Positions 50,587 through 60,440 of a stretch of 64,000 nucleotides of DNA are shown piece after piece. Source of the DNA: Noviherbaspirillum sedimenti (GTDB lineage Bacteria > Pseudomonadota > Gammaproteobacteria > Burkholderiales > Burkholderiaceae_D); NCBI RefSeq assembly GCF_003590835.1, contig NZ_QYUQ01000002.1, positions 806,001 to 870,000 of the forward strand. Direction: 5' to 3'. Under the pieces are notes generated by a model. That model worked only from the letters and a program-made list of their open reading frames with translations, made no database searches and was not told the DNA's origin. A program made the position numbers and the translations under genes. Each line of letters opens with the position of its first letter. Position 1 is the first letter of the stretch.

Positions 50587-53139
50587 TTACACGCGCAAGG
50601 CGTCCAGCAAGTCGGTTTCGAGCTGGATCTGGCTGCGCGCATGGGTCAGGGCCGGGCCATCGACCAGGAACACGTCCTCGACCCGTTCGCCGAGGGTCAT
50701 GATCTTGGCGGTGTGCAGGTTGAGCTTGTGGCGCGCCAGTACGTTGGCGATCGAATACAGCAGGCCGGTGCGGTCGTTGGCCGATACCGACAGCAGGTAA
50801 TATTGGCCGCGCTCGTCCGGGCGCAGGTCGACCGTCGGCGTCACCGGGAAGCTGCGTGACTGGCGCGACAGGCGCGCCTTGCACGGCGTCTGCATGGCCT
50901 GTTGCGACTGCAGTTCGTGGCTCAGGTCGTGTTCGATCAGGTTGATGATGTCGCGGTAGTTGCTGGCGAAGGCCGGCTCGGTGATCAGGAAGGTATCCAG
51001 CGCATAGCCATGCCGGGTGGTATGGATCTTGGCGTCGATGATGCTGAAGTTCTTGCAGTCGAAATAGCCGCAGATGCGCGTAAACAGGTCGGGCCGGTCC
51101 TTGACATAGACCGTGACCTGCAAGCCTTCGCCGATCGGCGCCAGGCGGCACTTGACCACCGGTGTGGCGCTTTCGGTCTTGTCGTACAGGGCGCGCGTCT
51201 GCCAGGCGACGTCGGAAGCGTCGTGGCGCAGAAAATAGGCGACATCGAGCTGTTGCCACAGCTTTTCATGGGCGTTTTCCGCCAGGCCGTACAGGCGCAG
51301 CGACTTCAGCGCGTCTTCCTGGCGGTTCTTCAGTTCGCGGTCGGTCGAATGGGCTTCGCCGCCTAGCACGCGCAAGGTCATGCGGTACAGGTCTTCCAGC
51401 AGCTTGCCTTTCCAGGCGTTCCAGACTTTCGGGCTGGTGCCGCGGATGTCGGCCACCGTCAGCAGGTACAGCGCGGTCAGGTGGCGCGCGTCGCCCATTT
51501 TTTTCGCGAATGCTGCAATCACATCCGGATCGGACAAGTCCTGCTTTTGCGCCACTTGCGACATCGACAGGTGCTGTTCGACCAGGAATGCCACCAGTTC
51601 GGTGTCTTCCGGCGCCAAGCCGTGGTCCTTGCAGAAGCGGCGGGCATCGGCCTTGCCCAGCTTGGAGTGGTCGCCGCCGCGCCCCTTGGCGATGTCGTGG
51701 AACAGGGCGGCGATGTACAGCAGCCAGGGTTGGGCGAAATCGGCCATCAGCTGGCTGCAGAACGGATATTCGTGCGCATGCTCGCTCATGGTGAAGCGGC
51801 GCACGTTGCGCACCACCATCAGGATGTGCTGGTCCACGGTATAGGCGTGGAACAGGTCGTGCTGCATCTGGCCGATGATGCGGCGGAAATTCGGCAGGTA
51901 GCGCCCCAGAATGCTGGTCTGGTTCATGCTGCGCAGGGCGTGGGTGATGCCTTGCGGCGCCTGGATGATCTGCAGGAACAGCGCGCGGTTGTGCGGATCG
52001 CGGCGGAACCGGCTGTCGATCCTGAAGCGTGCATGCCACAGTGCGCGCAGGGTGCGCGCGGTCATGCCCTTGAGTTCGGGGCGCTGGGCGCGCAACAGGA
52101 ACACTTCCAGCATCGCCGATGGCGTGGTGGCGAAGGTGTCGTCGCGGGCGATATCGAGCAGGCCGTTGACTTCGTTGAAGCGCTCGTTGATCGGATGCGG
52201 CACGGCCGGCTGCGGAAACAGCCTTGCGCCGATGTTTTGCAGCAGGATGGTGTTGAGCTGGGTAGCCGCCTTGGCCGCCCAGTAGTAATGCTGCATCAGG
52301 TGTTCGCTGGCGCGGCGCGCATCGGTCGTGGCAAAGCCGAAGGATTCGGCGATCGGCGTCTGCACGTCGAACACCAGGCGGTCTTCGCGACGGCGGGTGT
52401 GCAGGTGCAGGCGGATGCGGATATCCTTGAAGATGCGCTCGGTGCGGGTCAGCTGGCGCGCCTCGGTGGGGGTGATCAGGCCGCGCCCGGCCAGCTTGCG
52501 CCAGGAGTCGCCCAGACCGGCCGCCTTGGCCACCCACAGGATTACCTGCAGATCGCGCAGACCGCCCGGGCTTTCCTTGATGTTCGGTTCCAGGCTGTAG
52601 GGCGTGTCTTCGTACTTGACATGGCGCTGGCGCAATTCCAGGGTTTTCGCCTGGAAGAAGGCTTGCGGGTCCATGGCTGCGCCGAGGCGTTCGCACAACT
52701 GGCGATACAGCTTGCGATTGCCGGTGACGAAACGCGCTTCCAGCATGCTGGTTTGCACGGTGATATCGGCCGCTGCTTCGGTCAGGCATTCATCGAGCGT
52801 GCGGATGCTGTGGCCGATTTCCAGGCCGATATCCCAGAACAGCTGCACCAGTTCCTCGAGCTTGGCCTGCAGCGCGGCATCGGGCGTCGATCCCAGCAGC
52901 ACCAGCACATCCACATCCGAATGCGGGAACAGTTCGCCGCGGCCGTAGCCGCCGACCGCCACGAGTGCGGTATCGGCCGGGAAACCGAAGGTATTCCAGG
53001 CGTCGCTCAGCACCCCGTCAACACTGCGGCGCAGGCTGGTCAGCAGCCGGTCCGGCTGGTGGTCGGCCTCGAAAACGGTAACGATGGCCTGGCGTTCCGC
53101 CTTGAGCCTGTCCTTGAGCGTGGGTGCCAGCGCAACCAT
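50587..53139 (-). CDS. glnD: Bifunctional uridylyltransferase/uridylyl-removing enzyme GlnD
   Basis: 850 residues. The nucleotidyltransferase domain has [20 protein letters not shown], and the HD domain has [16 protein letters not shown] and the HLSMSQVA segment. Two ACT domains follow ([19 protein letters not shown] near 700 and [19 protein letters not shown] near 790). It uridylylates PII proteins under nitrogen limitation and removes UMP under nitrogen excess. The ATG at 53139 gives the family start ([15 protein letters not shown]). It starts two bases after the map stop; the pair plus the pseudouridine synthase form a minus-strand operon. Confidence 0.95.
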   Translation of the reverse strand: MVALAPTLKDRLKAERQAIVTVFEADHQPDRLLTSLRRSVDGVLSDAWNTFGFPADTALVAVGGYGRGELFPHSDVDVLVLLGSTPDAALQAKLEELVQLFWDIGLEIGHSIRTLDECLTEAAADITVQTSMLEARFVTGNRKLYRQLCERLGAAMDPQAFFQAKTLELRQRHVKYEDTPYSLEPNIKESPGGLRDLQVILWVAKAAGLGDSWRKLAGRGLITPTEARQLTRTERIFKDIRIRLHLHTRRREDRLVFDVQTPIAESFGFATTDARRASEHLMQHYYWAAKAATQLNTILLQNIGARLFPQPAVPHPINERFNEVNGLLDIARDDTFATTPSAMLEVFLLRAQRPELKGMTARTLRALWHARFRIDSRFRRDPHNRALFLQIIQAPQGITHALRSMNQTSILGRYLPNFRRIIGQMQHDLFHAYTVDQHILMVVRNVRRFTMSEHAHEYPFCSQLMADFAQPWLLYIAALFHDIAKGRGGDHSKLGKADARRFCKDHGLAPEDTELVAFLVEQHLSMSQVAQKQDLSDPDVIAAFAKKMGDARHLTALYLLTVADIRGTSPKVWNAWKGKLLEDLYRMTLRVLGGEAHSTDRELKNRQEDALKSLRLYGLAENAHEKLWQQLDVAYFLRHDASDVAWQTRALYDKTESATPVVKCRLAPIGEGLQVTVYVKDRPDLFTRICGYFDCKNFSIIDAKIHTTRHGYALDTFLITEPAFASNYRDIINLIEHDLSHELQSQQAMQTPCKARLSRQSRSFPVTPTVDLRPDERGQYYLLSVSANDRTGLLYSIANVLARHKLNLHTAKIMTLGERVEDVFLVDGPALTHARSQIQLETDLLDALRV

Positions 53140-53141
53140 CG

Positions 53142-53969
53142 TTATGCGCTGACCGGGGAGGCCGTGACCGGCTGGGTGATGAAGGCAGGCGGCGCCGGCA
53201 TGCCGGGCGAAACGGTCAGGATCTCGAAACCGCTTGCCGTCACCAGCACGGTGTGTTCCCACTGCGCCGACAGGCTGCGGTCCTTGGTCTTGATGGTCCA
53301 GCCGTCGCCCATCTCGCGCACTTCGCGGCGGCCGGCATTGAGCATGGGCTCGACCGTGAAAATCATGCCGGCTTCCAGCTTTTCCAGGGTGCCGGGACGG
53401 CCGTAATGCAGCACCTGCGGATCTTCATGGAAGACCTTGCCGATGCCATGGCCGCAGAATTCGCGCACGATGCTGTAGCCCGCTTTTTCCGCATGTTGTT
53501 GAATGACATGGCCGATGTCGCCCAGGTGGGCGCCCGGCTTGATCTGGGCGATACCCAGCCACATGCATTCATAGGTGGTTTCAGTCAGGCGCCGCGCCAG
53601 GATCGATGGCTCGCCGATATAGAACATGCGACTGGTGTCGCCATGGTAGCCATCCTTGATGACGGTGATGTCGAGGTTGACGACATCGCCGTTCTTGAGC
53701 ACCTTGTCACCGGGGATGCCGTGGCAGACCACGTCGTTGACCGAGGTGCAGATCGCTTTGGGATAGGGCGTGTAGCCGGGTGGGCAGTAATTCAGCGGCG
53801 CCGGGATCGTGCCTTGCACGCTGACCATGTACTCATGGCACAGGCGGTCGATCTCGCCGGTGGTGACGCCAGCCTTGACGTAAGGGGTGATGTAATCCAG
53901 GACTTCGGCGCCCAGCTTGCCGGCCACGCGCATGCCCTGGATGTCTTCGGGAGTTTTGATAGAGATCAT
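53142..53969 (-). CDS. map: Methionine aminopeptidase, type I
   Basis: A 275-residue metallopeptidase. The metal ligands appear in [19 protein letters not shown] (two Asp), [14 protein letters not shown] (His), FTVEPML (Glu) and [11 protein letters not shown] (Glu). It trims the initiator Met. The start at 53969 ([12 protein letters not shown]) is the usual one. It is divergent from rpsB, the common proteobacterial arrangement, with 260 bp between that hold the rpsB promoter and leader. Confidence 0.95.
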   Translation of the reverse strand: MISIKTPEDIQGMRVAGKLGAEVLDYITPYVKAGVTTGEIDRLCHEYMVSVQGTIPAPLNYCPPGYTPYPKAICTSVNDVVCHGIPGDKVLKNGDVVNLDITVIKDGYHGDTSRMFYIGEPSILARRLTETTYECMWLGIAQIKPGAHLGDIGHVIQQHAEKAGYSIVREFCGHGIGKVFHEDPQVLHYGRPGTLEKLEAGMIFTVEPMLNAGRREVREMGDGWTIKTKDRSLSAQWEHTVLVTASGFEILTVSPGMPAPPAFITQPVTASPVSA

Positions 53970-54068
53970 ATTGGTCCGGCAAGATGCGCAATCGCGCACA
54001 AATGTAATCAGTCAATAGGCGATTATAGACGACTCGGCGCGTTGCTGCCTGTACGGAACCGGCGGGCT

Positions 54069-54097
54069 TGAAGCGAAGCGGGGATTTAAGGTAGAAT
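54069..54097 (+). promoter_or_regulatory. Predicted sigma70 promoter of rpsB
   Basis: TTGAAG (54069-54074) and TAGAAT (54092-54097) are separated by 17 bp, a near-consensus arrangement. Transcription would start near 54104, giving a leader of about 125 bases before rpsB. Confidence 0.75.
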
Positions 54098-54103
54098 CTC
54101 GGG

Positions 54104-54229
54104 TTAGCTTGGAAGTGAGTCCAAGTTATTCTTTTTGTAAATCGCGAATCCGCCCGACAAGGGTGCCCGTTCCGCAGGCTCTGCGGCCGGGTGACTGGGC
54201 GGATTCCAGTCCTAACCCTGGAGAAAAAC
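54104..54229 (+). promoter_or_regulatory. rpsB: Structured 5' leader of rpsB, candidate S2 autoregulatory element
   Basis: The leader contains three well-formed elements. A hairpin CTTGGA-AGTGAG-TCCAAG lies at 54108-54125. A perfect 10-bp long-range stem is formed by GAATCCGCCC (54146-54155) and GGGCGGATTC (54197-54206). Enclosed in it is a hairpin CCGCAG-GCT-CTGCGG (54172-54186) that can be extended by CCCG/CGGG. The ribosome site GGAGAA lies 20 bases after the closing stem. In E. coli the rpsB-tsf operon is controlled by S2 binding to its structured leader; a similar role here is inferred. Confidence 0.6.
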
Positions 54230-54979
54230 ATGGCAGTTACAATGCGTGAAATGCTGGAAGCCGGCATCCATTTCGGTCACCAAACCCGCTTCTGGAACCC
54301 CAAGATGGCGCCGTTCATCTTCGGCCATCGCAACAAGATTCACATCATCAACCTGGAAAAAACCCTGGCCAAGTACCAGGAAGCGATGAAGTACATCAGC
54401 CAGTTGTCGGCCAACCGCGGCACCATCCTGATGGTCGGCACCAAGCGCCAGGCGCGCGACATCATCGCCGCCGAAGCGCAGCGCGCCGGCGTGCCTTTCG
54501 TTGACCAGCGCTGGCTGGGCGGCATGCTGACCAACTTCAAGACCATCAAGACCTCGATCAAGCGCCTCAAGGACATGGAAGCTGCCCTGGCTGACGGTTC
54601 GACCGAAAAGATGAGCAAGAAGGAAGCGCTGATGTTCCAGCGCGAGATGATCAAGCTGCAAAAATCCATCGGCGGCATCAAGGACATGGGCGGCATCCCG
54701 GACGCGATTTTCGTGATCGACGTCGGCTACCACAACGGCACCATCACCGAAGCTGCCAAGCTGGGCATTCCGGTCATCGGCGTGGTCGATACCAACCACT
54801 CGCCTGAAGGCGTGGCGTACGTCATCCCGGGCAACGACGACTCTTCCAAGGCGATCCAGTTGTATGCGCGCGGCGTGGCCGACGCCATCCTGGAAGGCCG
54901 TGCCAACGCCGTCAACGACGTTGTTGAAGCGATCAAGGGCGGCGCCGACGAATTCGTCGAAGTCAACGAGCAGGCGTAA
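54230..54979 (+). CDS. rpsB: 30S ribosomal protein S2
   Basis: 249 residues matching S2 throughout: [20 protein letters not shown] at the N-terminus, [16 protein letters not shown] in the middle and [20 protein letters not shown] near the C-terminus. CTGGAGAA precedes the ATG. S2 joins the small subunit late and can repress its own synthesis. tsf follows, but after an unusually long gap (281 bp) with a terminator-like hairpin and a repeat cluster. Confidence 0.97.
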   Translation: MAVTMREMLEAGIHFGHQTRFWNPKMAPFIFGHRNKIHIINLEKTLAKYQEAMKYISQLSANRGTILMVGTKRQARDIIAAEAQRAGVPFVDQRWLGGMLTNFKTIKTSIKRLKDMEAALADGSTEKMSKKEALMFQREMIKLQKSIGGIKDMGGIPDAIFVIDVGYHNGTITEAAKLGIPVIGVVDTNHSPEGVAYVIPGNDDSSKAIQLYARGVADAILEGRANAVNDVVEAIKGGADEFVEVNEQA

Positions 54980-55007
54980 GCCGGGCTCGGGTCATCAGGC
55001 TTTAACC

Positions 55008-55040
55008 AGGGGGCAACCGCGGTTCGCCCCTTTATTTTGT
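55008..55040 (+). terminator. Terminator-like hairpin between rpsB and tsf
   Basis: GGGGGCAACC-GC-GGTTCGCCCC followed by TTTATTTTG forms a stem with one internal mismatch pair and a T-rich tail. If active it would attenuate transcription from rpsB into tsf. Confidence 0.6.
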
Positions 55041-55070
55041 TCATGAATTGCGGCAGGGTGCCGGGATTGC

Positions 55071-55246
55071 GGGGCAGAGTACTTTCTGTTGCTGGGCAGA
55101 GTTAAGCGAAGCGCGACTCTGTCCTCAACTGATGAACGTGAAAACGGCACTCTGCCCCCAACTAATTGTAAGAATTGGGGAAAGAGTTAAGCGAAGCGGT
55201 ACTCTGTCCCCAACTGATTGGATAGCACTCTGTCCTCAACTGATTA
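55071..55246 (+). repeat. Cluster of inverted/direct repeats with GGGGACAGAGT core (REP-like)
   Basis: Four direct copies of ACTCTGYCCYCAACTRAT begin at 55116, 55149, 55201 and 55227. A reversed copy (GGGGCAGAGTAC) lies at 55071-55082. Two are the right arms of hairpins with the shared loop TAAGCGAAGCG: GGGCAGAGT at 55094 pairs with 55116-55124, and GGGGAAAGAGT at 55177-55187 pairs with 55201-55211. Sequences with GGGGACAGAGT are seen in several proteobacteria as REP-like elements mobilised by RAYT transposases. No transposase is present here. Confidence 0.75.
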
Positions 55247-55260
55247 GCTAGGAGAATGAT

Positions 55261-56172
55261 ATGGCGGCAATTACTGCAGCGATGGTGGGTGAACTGCGCG
55301 CGAAGACCGACGCGCCGATGATGGAATGCAAAAAGGCCTTGACTGAAGCCGAAGGCGACATGGCCCGGGCGGAAGAGATCCTGCGCGTTAAATTGGGCAG
55401 CAAGGCTTCCAAGGCGTCTTCCCGCGTGACCGCCGAAGGCGTGGTGTCTGCCTACATCAGCGGTGGTGTTGGCGCCCTGGTTGAGGTCAACTGCGAAACC
55501 GACTTCGTGACCAAGAACGATGACTTCATCGCCTTGGCCAATACCGTGGCCAAGCTGGTCGCCGAGAACAATCCGGCCGACGTGGCCGCGCTGTCGGCGC
55601 TGCCGCTGGACGGCAAGACCGTCGACGAAGTGCGCGCTGCACTGATCGGCAAGATCGGTGAAAACATGTCGATCCGCCGCTTCAAGCGTTTCGAAACGGC
55701 TGCCAAACTGACTTCGTATCTGCATGGCACCCGTATCGGCGTGATGGTCGAATTCGACGGCGCCGACGAGCAAGTCGGCAAGGACGTGGCGATGCACATC
55801 GCCGCCATGAAGCCGGTTTCCCTGTCGTCGGACCAGGTGCCGGCTGACCTGATCGAAAAAGAACGCAATGTCGCCGCCCTGAAGGCCGCCGAAGATGCGG
55901 AAAAGGCCAAGGCTGAAGGCAAGACGCCGCAGTCGGCCGAGATCGTCGCCAAGCGGGTGGATGGTTCGGTGCAGAAGTTCCTGAAGGAAGTTTCGCTGTT
56001 CAACCAGGCTTTTGTTAAAAACGACAAGCAAACCGTCGAGCAAATGCTGAAAGCAACCAATTCCAGCGTGAAGTCTTTTACGATGTTCGTGGTCGGCGAA
56101 GGCATTGAAAAGAAGCAGGACGATTTCGCTGCCGAGGTCGCGGCCCAGGTTGCCGCAGCCAAACAGGCTTAA
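55261..56172 (+). CDS. tsf: Translation elongation factor Ts
   Basis: 303 residues with the UBA-like start [19 protein letters not shown], the EF-Tu-contact [14 protein letters not shown] and the C-terminal core [20 protein letters not shown]. It exchanges GDP for GTP on EF-Tu. AGGAG precedes the ATG after the repeat cluster. A strong terminator follows the stop, so expression depends on read-through from rpsB or on a promoter inside the repeat region, where I could not identify one with confidence. Confidence 0.96.
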   Translation: MAAITAAMVGELRAKTDAPMMECKKALTEAEGDMARAEEILRVKLGSKASKASSRVTAEGVVSAYISGGVGALVEVNCETDFVTKNDDFIALANTVAKLVAENNPADVAALSALPLDGKTVDEVRAALIGKIGENMSIRRFKRFETAAKLTSYLHGTRIGVMVEFDGADEQVGKDVAMHIAAMKPVSLSSDQVPADLIEKERNVAALKAAEDAEKAKAEGKTPQSAEIVAKRVDGSVQKFLKEVSLFNQAFVKNDKQTVEQMLKATNSSVKSFTMFVVGEGIEKKQDDFAAEVAAQVAAAKQA

Positions 56173-56183
56173 GCGCTATCAAG

Positions 56184-56206
56184 CGGGCCGCAAGGCCCGT
56201 TTTTTT
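56184..56206 (+). terminator. Rho-independent terminator after tsf
   Basis: CGGGCC-GCAA-GGCCCG followed by seven T residues; perfect 6-bp GC stem with a GNRA-like loop. A second hairpin (TGCCTG/CAGGCA, around 56220-56241) lies just beyond, before pyrH. Confidence 0.85.
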
Positions 56207-56324
56207 AAGCTCGCGGCAATGCCTGTATGACAATGCAGGCATGCCGCGTATGCGATAAAGTAGCGCACTATCAGTAAAGCATTATTGCATTATTCAATCC
56301 GGAATTCCCCAAGGAGCCCAGCCC

Positions 56325-57041
56325 ATGACACAACCTGCCTACAAGCGCGTCCTTCTCAAGCTTTCCGGTGAGGCCCTGATGGGCGACGACGCCTACGGCA
56401 TCAATCGCGCCACCATCGAAAGCATGGTCGCGGATGTGGCGGAAGTGGCAAAGCTCGGGGTGGAACTGGCGATCGTCATCGGCGGCGGTAACATCTTCCG
56501 CGGCGTTGCGCCCGGCGCCCAGGGCATGGACCGCGCCACGGCCGATTACATGGGCATGCTGGCGACCGTCATGAATTCGCTGGCGCTGGCCGATGCCATG
56601 CGTCAGGGCGGCATCACCGCCCGCGTCATGTCGGCCATCGCCATCGAGCAGGTAGTGGAGCCTTATGTCCGCCCGAAGGCCTTGCAGTATCTGGAAGAGG
56701 GCAAGGTGGTCGTGTTCGCCGCCGGCACCGGCAATCCCTTCTTCACGACCGATACCGCTGCCGCCTTGCGCGGCGCCGAGATCGGCGCCGAAATCGTGTT
56801 GAAGGCGACCAAGGTCGACGGCGTCTATAGCGCCGACCCGAAAAAGGATGCGGGCGCGATCCGCTATGCCACCATCACTTTCGATGAGGCAATTTCCAAA
56901 CACTTGCAAGTGATGGACGCCACCGCGTTCGCCTTGTGCCGTGACCAAAAATTGCCGATCAAGGTTTTTTCCATTGTCAAGCCGGGGGCGCTCAAACGCG
57001 TCATCATGGGCGAGGACGAAGGAACTCTGGTTCATTTGTAA
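56325..57041 (+). CDS. pyrH: UMP kinase
   Basis: 238 residues of the amino-acid-kinase fold: [28 protein letters not shown] and [19 protein letters not shown]. It phosphorylates UMP to UDP and is the bacterial type regulated by GTP and UTP. The ATG at 56325 follows AAGGAG. A 150-bp region after the tsf terminator separates it from tsf, so it probably has its own promoter and begins the pyrH-frr-uppS-cdsA-dxr-rseP-bamA run. Confidence 0.95.
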   Translation: MTQPAYKRVLLKLSGEALMGDDAYGINRATIESMVADVAEVAKLGVELAIVIGGGNIFRGVAPGAQGMDRATADYMGMLATVMNSLALADAMRQGGITARVMSAIAIEQVVEPYVRPKALQYLEEGKVVVFAAGTGNPFFTTDTAAALRGAEIGAEIVLKATKVDGVYSADPKKDAGAIRYATITFDEAISKHLQVMDATAFALCRDQKLPIKVFSIVKPGALKRVIMGEDEGTLVHL

Positions 57042-57069
57042 TCAATTCGTTGCAAGCAAGGAGAGCAGC

Positions 57070-57630
57070 ATGAGCACTGCCGACGTCAAGAAAAACGCCG
57101 ATCAGAAAATGCAGAAGTCGATCGAGACGCTGAGGGCCAACCTGGCCAAGGTGCGTACCGGTCGCGCCCATACCGGCATTCTCGACCATATCATGGTGGA
57201 TTATTACGGTAGCCCGACGCAGATCACCCAGGTGGCCAATGTCACCCTGGTCGATGCCCGCACCATCGGTGTGCAACCATGGGAAAAGAAAATGGTGGGC
57301 GTGATTGAAAAGGCCATTCGCGAGTCCGACCTGGGCTTCAACCCGTCCACCCAGGGCGACCTGATCCGCGTGCCGACCCCGGCCCTGACCGAGGAACGCC
57401 GCAAGGAGATCGTCAAGATGGTCAAGGGCGAGGCCGAAGATGCGAAGATCGCCATCCGCAATATCCGCCGCGATGCCAATGAAAGCTTGAAAAAGCTGGT
57501 CAAGGACAAGATCTGCTCGGAAGATGACGAGCGCCGCACGCAGGAAGAAGTGCAGAAACTGACCGATAAGTTTGTTATTGAGGTTGATAAACTGATCAGT
57601 GACAAAGAAAAAGAAATCATGACCGTGTAA
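57070..57630 (+). CDS. frr: Ribosome recycling factor
   Basis: 186 residues with the three-helix-bundle pattern of [22 protein letters not shown], the [15 protein letters not shown] hinge and [20 protein letters not shown]. It splits the post-termination ribosome with EF-G. GGAGAG lies before the ATG at 57070, 28 bp after pyrH. Confidence 0.96.
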   Translation: MSTADVKKNADQKMQKSIETLRANLAKVRTGRAHTGILDHIMVDYYGSPTQITQVANVTLVDARTIGVQPWEKKMVGVIEKAIRESDLGFNPSTQGDLIRVPTPALTEERRKEIVKMVKGEAEDAKIAIRNIRRDANESLKKLVKDKICSEDDERRTQEEVQKLTDKFVIEVDKLISDKEKEIMTV

Positions 57631-57668
57631 ATACGGGGTATAGTTATTTCTTCCAATATATTTTTAGC

Positions 57669-58436
57669 ATGGTTTTCATGACGCATTCGAGTTCCACACA
57701 AGGGATTCCCCACGCTGCTGCGGTTCCGCGCCATATTGCCATGATCATGGATGGCAATGGCCGCTGGGCGAACAAGCGTTTCCTGCCCCGCGTCGCCGGC
57801 CATGTCAAAGGGGTCGAGACGGTACGCGACGTCGTCGAGGCATGCGCCGCGCGCGGCGTCGAGTATCTGACCCTGTTCGCGTTCAGTTCGGAAAACTGGC
57901 GTCGTCCGGCCGATGAAGTGTCGTTCCTGATGAAACTCTTCGTCAGCGCGCTGGAGCGCGAAGTGGCGAAGATGCACGTCAATGGCATCCGCCTGAAGAT
58001 AGTCGGTGACATGTCGCGCTTCGACGCCAAGCTGCAAAAGATGATCGCTGCCGCCGAGCGCAAGACCGAGGGCAATTCCCGCCTGACCCTGACCATTTGC
58101 GCCAACTACGGCGGGCGCTGGGATGTCCTGCAGGCGACCGGCAAGATGATTGCGGCCAATCCCGGGGTTACCGAATTCACCGAAGAAATGCTGGCGCCGC
58201 ACCTGTCCATGGCGTATGCCCCTGAGCCGGACCTGTTCATCCGCACCGGCGGCGAGCAGCGCGCTTCCAACTTCCTGCTCTGGCAAATGGCGTATTCCGA
58301 ACTTTACTTTTCCGATACCTTCTGGCCGGATTTCGACGCGGCCGCACTGGATCTGGCGATTGCTTCTTACCAGCAGCGCGAGCGTCGCTTCGGGCGTACC
58401 AGCGCCCAGGTGGTGGAGCGCAAGAAAGCCTCCTGA
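57669..58436 (+). CDS. uppS: Isoprenyl transferase (undecaprenyl diphosphate synthase)
   Basis: A 255-residue cis-prenyltransferase with [14 protein letters not shown] (catalytic Asp), [11 protein letters not shown] and the C-terminal [19 protein letters not shown]. It makes the C55 lipid carrier for peptidoglycan and surface polysaccharides. Two in-frame ATG codons are close together (57669, 57678), neither with a good ribosome site. Its stop overlaps the cdsA start by one base. Confidence 0.94.
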   Translation: MVFMTHSSSTQGIPHAAAVPRHIAMIMDGNGRWANKRFLPRVAGHVKGVETVRDVVEACAARGVEYLTLFAFSSENWRRPADEVSFLMKLFVSALEREVAKMHVNGIRLKIVGDMSRFDAKLQKMIAAAERKTEGNSRLTLTICANYGGRWDVLQATGKMIAANPGVTEFTEEMLAPHLSMAYAPEPDLFIRTGGEQRASNFLLWQMAYSELYFSDTFWPDFDAAALDLAIASYQQRERRFGRTSAQVVERKKAS

Positions 58437-59254
58437 TGCTGAAAACGCGCGTCATCACGGCGCTGGCCTTGCTTGCGCTGCTTTTGCTTGTCGTCTATTC
58501 GGGATCTTTCCTGGCGTTTGTCGTTGTCGCTGCGCTGTTCCTCGGTGCAGCCATGTGGGAGGCCTTGCGCCTGTTCGGCAACCGCCAGCCGCTGGCAGGC
58601 GCGGCGATCTGGACGCTGGCATTCTGCCTGGTCGTCTACTATCAAAAGCAGTTTGCGGCGCCGCTGCTGTTCGCCGTCTGCGCGGCAATCTGGCTCTTGC
58701 GCCTGGTGCCCGCGCTGAAGTTCGGACTGCCGCCGCTGGACGGCGTGCGCAACCGCCTGCTGGCCGGTGTCTACTGCATCGCCATTTTGGGCTGCTTCGT
58801 GGCGATCCTGCAGCTCTACCAGTATTCGCCGCTTTACCTGCTGTCGGTCATGGCGATCGTCTGGGTGGCCGATATCGGCGCCTACTTCTCCGGCCGGGCA
58901 TTCGGCAAGCGCAAGCTGGCGCCTTCGATTTCACCGGGCAAATCCTGGGAAGGGGCGTTCGGCGGTTGGCTGGCGGTGCTGCTGCTTGGTGCTGCCAGTG
59001 CGCTGAGCCCGGCGCTGCAAGGGACATTCCCCGCCCGCTTGCAGGCCAGTTGGGGCTGGGGCGGCTGGCTGGCGGTCATGAGCCTGCTGGTGGCAGCCAG
59101 CGTCGTCGGCGATCTGTGCGAGTCGCAATTGAAGCGCCGCGCCGGCATGAAAGACAGCAGTAATCTGTTGCCGGGGCACGGCGGCGTACTTGACCGCATC
59201 GATGCCCTGATTCCGGTGTTGCCGCTGGCGATGCTGTTCCATTCGCGGTTTTAA
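58436..59254 (+). CDS. cdsA: Phosphatidate cytidylyltransferase
   Basis: 272 residues, strongly hydrophobic with about seven or eight membrane helices. The C-terminal signature is SVVGDLCESQLKRRAGMKDSSNLLPGHGGVLDRIDAL (given here as its parts GDLCESQLKRR, KDSSNLLPGHGG and DRIDAL at about 220-265). It makes CDP-diacylglycerol. It is coupled to uppS by TGATG and ends 12 bp before dxr. Confidence 0.93.
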   Translation: MLKTRVITALALLALLLLVVYSGSFLAFVVVAALFLGAAMWEALRLFGNRQPLAGAAIWTLAFCLVVYYQKQFAAPLLFAVCAAIWLLRLVPALKFGLPPLDGVRNRLLAGVYCIAILGCFVAILQLYQYSPLYLLSVMAIVWVADIGAYFSGRAFGKRKLAPSISPGKSWEGAFGGWLAVLLLGAASALSPALQGTFPARLQASWGWGGWLAVMSLLVAASVVGDLCESQLKRRAGMKDSSNLLPGHGGVLDRIDALIPVLPLAMLFHSRF

Positions 59255-59266
59255 GTTTCATACAGC

Positions 59267-60439
59267 ATGCAAACCATCACCATACTCGGATCGACCGGTT
59301 CCATCGGCGTATCCACCCTGGACGTCATCGCACGTCATCCCGAGCGTTACCGTGTCTTCGCGCTCACCGCCCATGCGCGGGTGGAAGAACTGGCGCAACA
59401 GTGCAAGCAATTCCGTCCACAGGTGGCGGTGGTCGGCAGTGCCGGCGCGGCGCAGGCCTTGTCGCGCCTGTTGCGCGAGCAGGGCGTCGCGACCGCGGTC
59501 GAATACGGCCCGCAAGCACTGTGTGCGGTGGCCAGCGCCGCCGCTTGCGATACCGTGATGGCGGCGATCGTGGGCGCCGCAGGCCTGGAGCCGAGCCTGG
59601 CGGCAGCGCGCGCCGGCAAGAAGCTGCTTTTGGCCAACAAGGAAGCGCTGGTGATGTCCGGCCAGCTGTTCATGGATGCCGTAGCCGAGAACCATGCCAC
59701 CTTGCTGCCGATCGACAGCGAGCACAATGCGATTTTCCAGTGCCTGCCGCAGTCCTTCGCGCGCGCGCCCGAGCAGCATGGCGTGGCGAAGATCGTGCTG
59801 ACGGCGTCCGGCGGACCTTTCCTGCGGCGCGAGGTCGCCACGCTGGAGTCGGTGACGCCGGAAGAGGCGGTGGCGCATCCGAACTGGGTCATGGGTCGCA
59901 AGATCTCGGTCGATTCGGCCACCATGATGAACAAGGGCCTGGAAGTGATCGAGGCGCACTGGCTGTTTGGCGCTGCCGCCGACAGGATCGAGGTGCTGAT
60001 TCATCCGCAAAGCGTGATCCATTCGATGGTGTCCTATGTGGATGGCTCGCTGCTGGCGCAACTGGGCAACCCCGATATGCGCACGCCCATCGCGCATGCG
60101 CTGGCCTATCCGGAACGGATCGCTTCCGGCGTGGGGCCGCTGGACCTGGCGAAAATCGGCCAGCTGGATTTCCTGGCGCCCGATTTTCAACGCTTCCCTT
60201 GCCTGAAGCTGGCGTATGATGCGCTGGAGGAGGGCGGTTCGGCGGCGGCGATATTGAACGCCGCCAATGAAGTTGCAGTCCAGGCTTTCCTGGACCGCGC
60301 AATCGGCTTCCGGATGATCGACCAACTCATACATAGGGTGATGGACAGGCTGCCAGCGCGCGCCGTTTCCGGCCTGGATGATTTGCTGGAACAGGACCGC
60401 GAAGCGCGCCAGCTGGCAAATACCTGCATTACATCGTGA
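59267..60439 (+). CDS. dxr: 1-deoxy-D-xylulose-5-phosphate reductoisomerase
   Basis: 390 residues with the NADPH loop [14 protein letters not shown], the metal/substrate motifs [12 protein letters not shown] and LTASGGPF, and [15 protein letters not shown]. It catalyses the first committed step of the MEP isoprenoid pathway, supplying precursors used by UppS two genes upstream. One base separates its stop from the rseP start. Confidence 0.95.
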   Translation: MQTITILGSTGSIGVSTLDVIARHPERYRVFALTAHARVEELAQQCKQFRPQVAVVGSAGAAQALSRLLREQGVATAVEYGPQALCAVASAAACDTVMAAIVGAAGLEPSLAAARAGKKLLLANKEALVMSGQLFMDAVAENHATLLPIDSEHNAIFQCLPQSFARAPEQHGVAKIVLTASGGPFLRREVATLESVTPEEAVAHPNWVMGRKISVDSATMMNKGLEVIEAHWLFGAAADRIEVLIHPQSVIHSMVSYVDGSLLAQLGNPDMRTPIAHALAYPERIASGVGPLDLAKIGQLDFLAPDFQRFPCLKLAYDALEEGGSAAAILNAANEVAVQAFLDRAIGFRMIDQLIHRVMDRLPARAVSGLDDLLEQDREARQLANTCITS

Positions 60440-60440
60440 C

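Noticed and set aside
51481..53406. Long plus-strand open frame (about 641 codons) opposite glnD
   Set aside because: Shadow of glnD codon bias; no domain, and it would overlap map as well.
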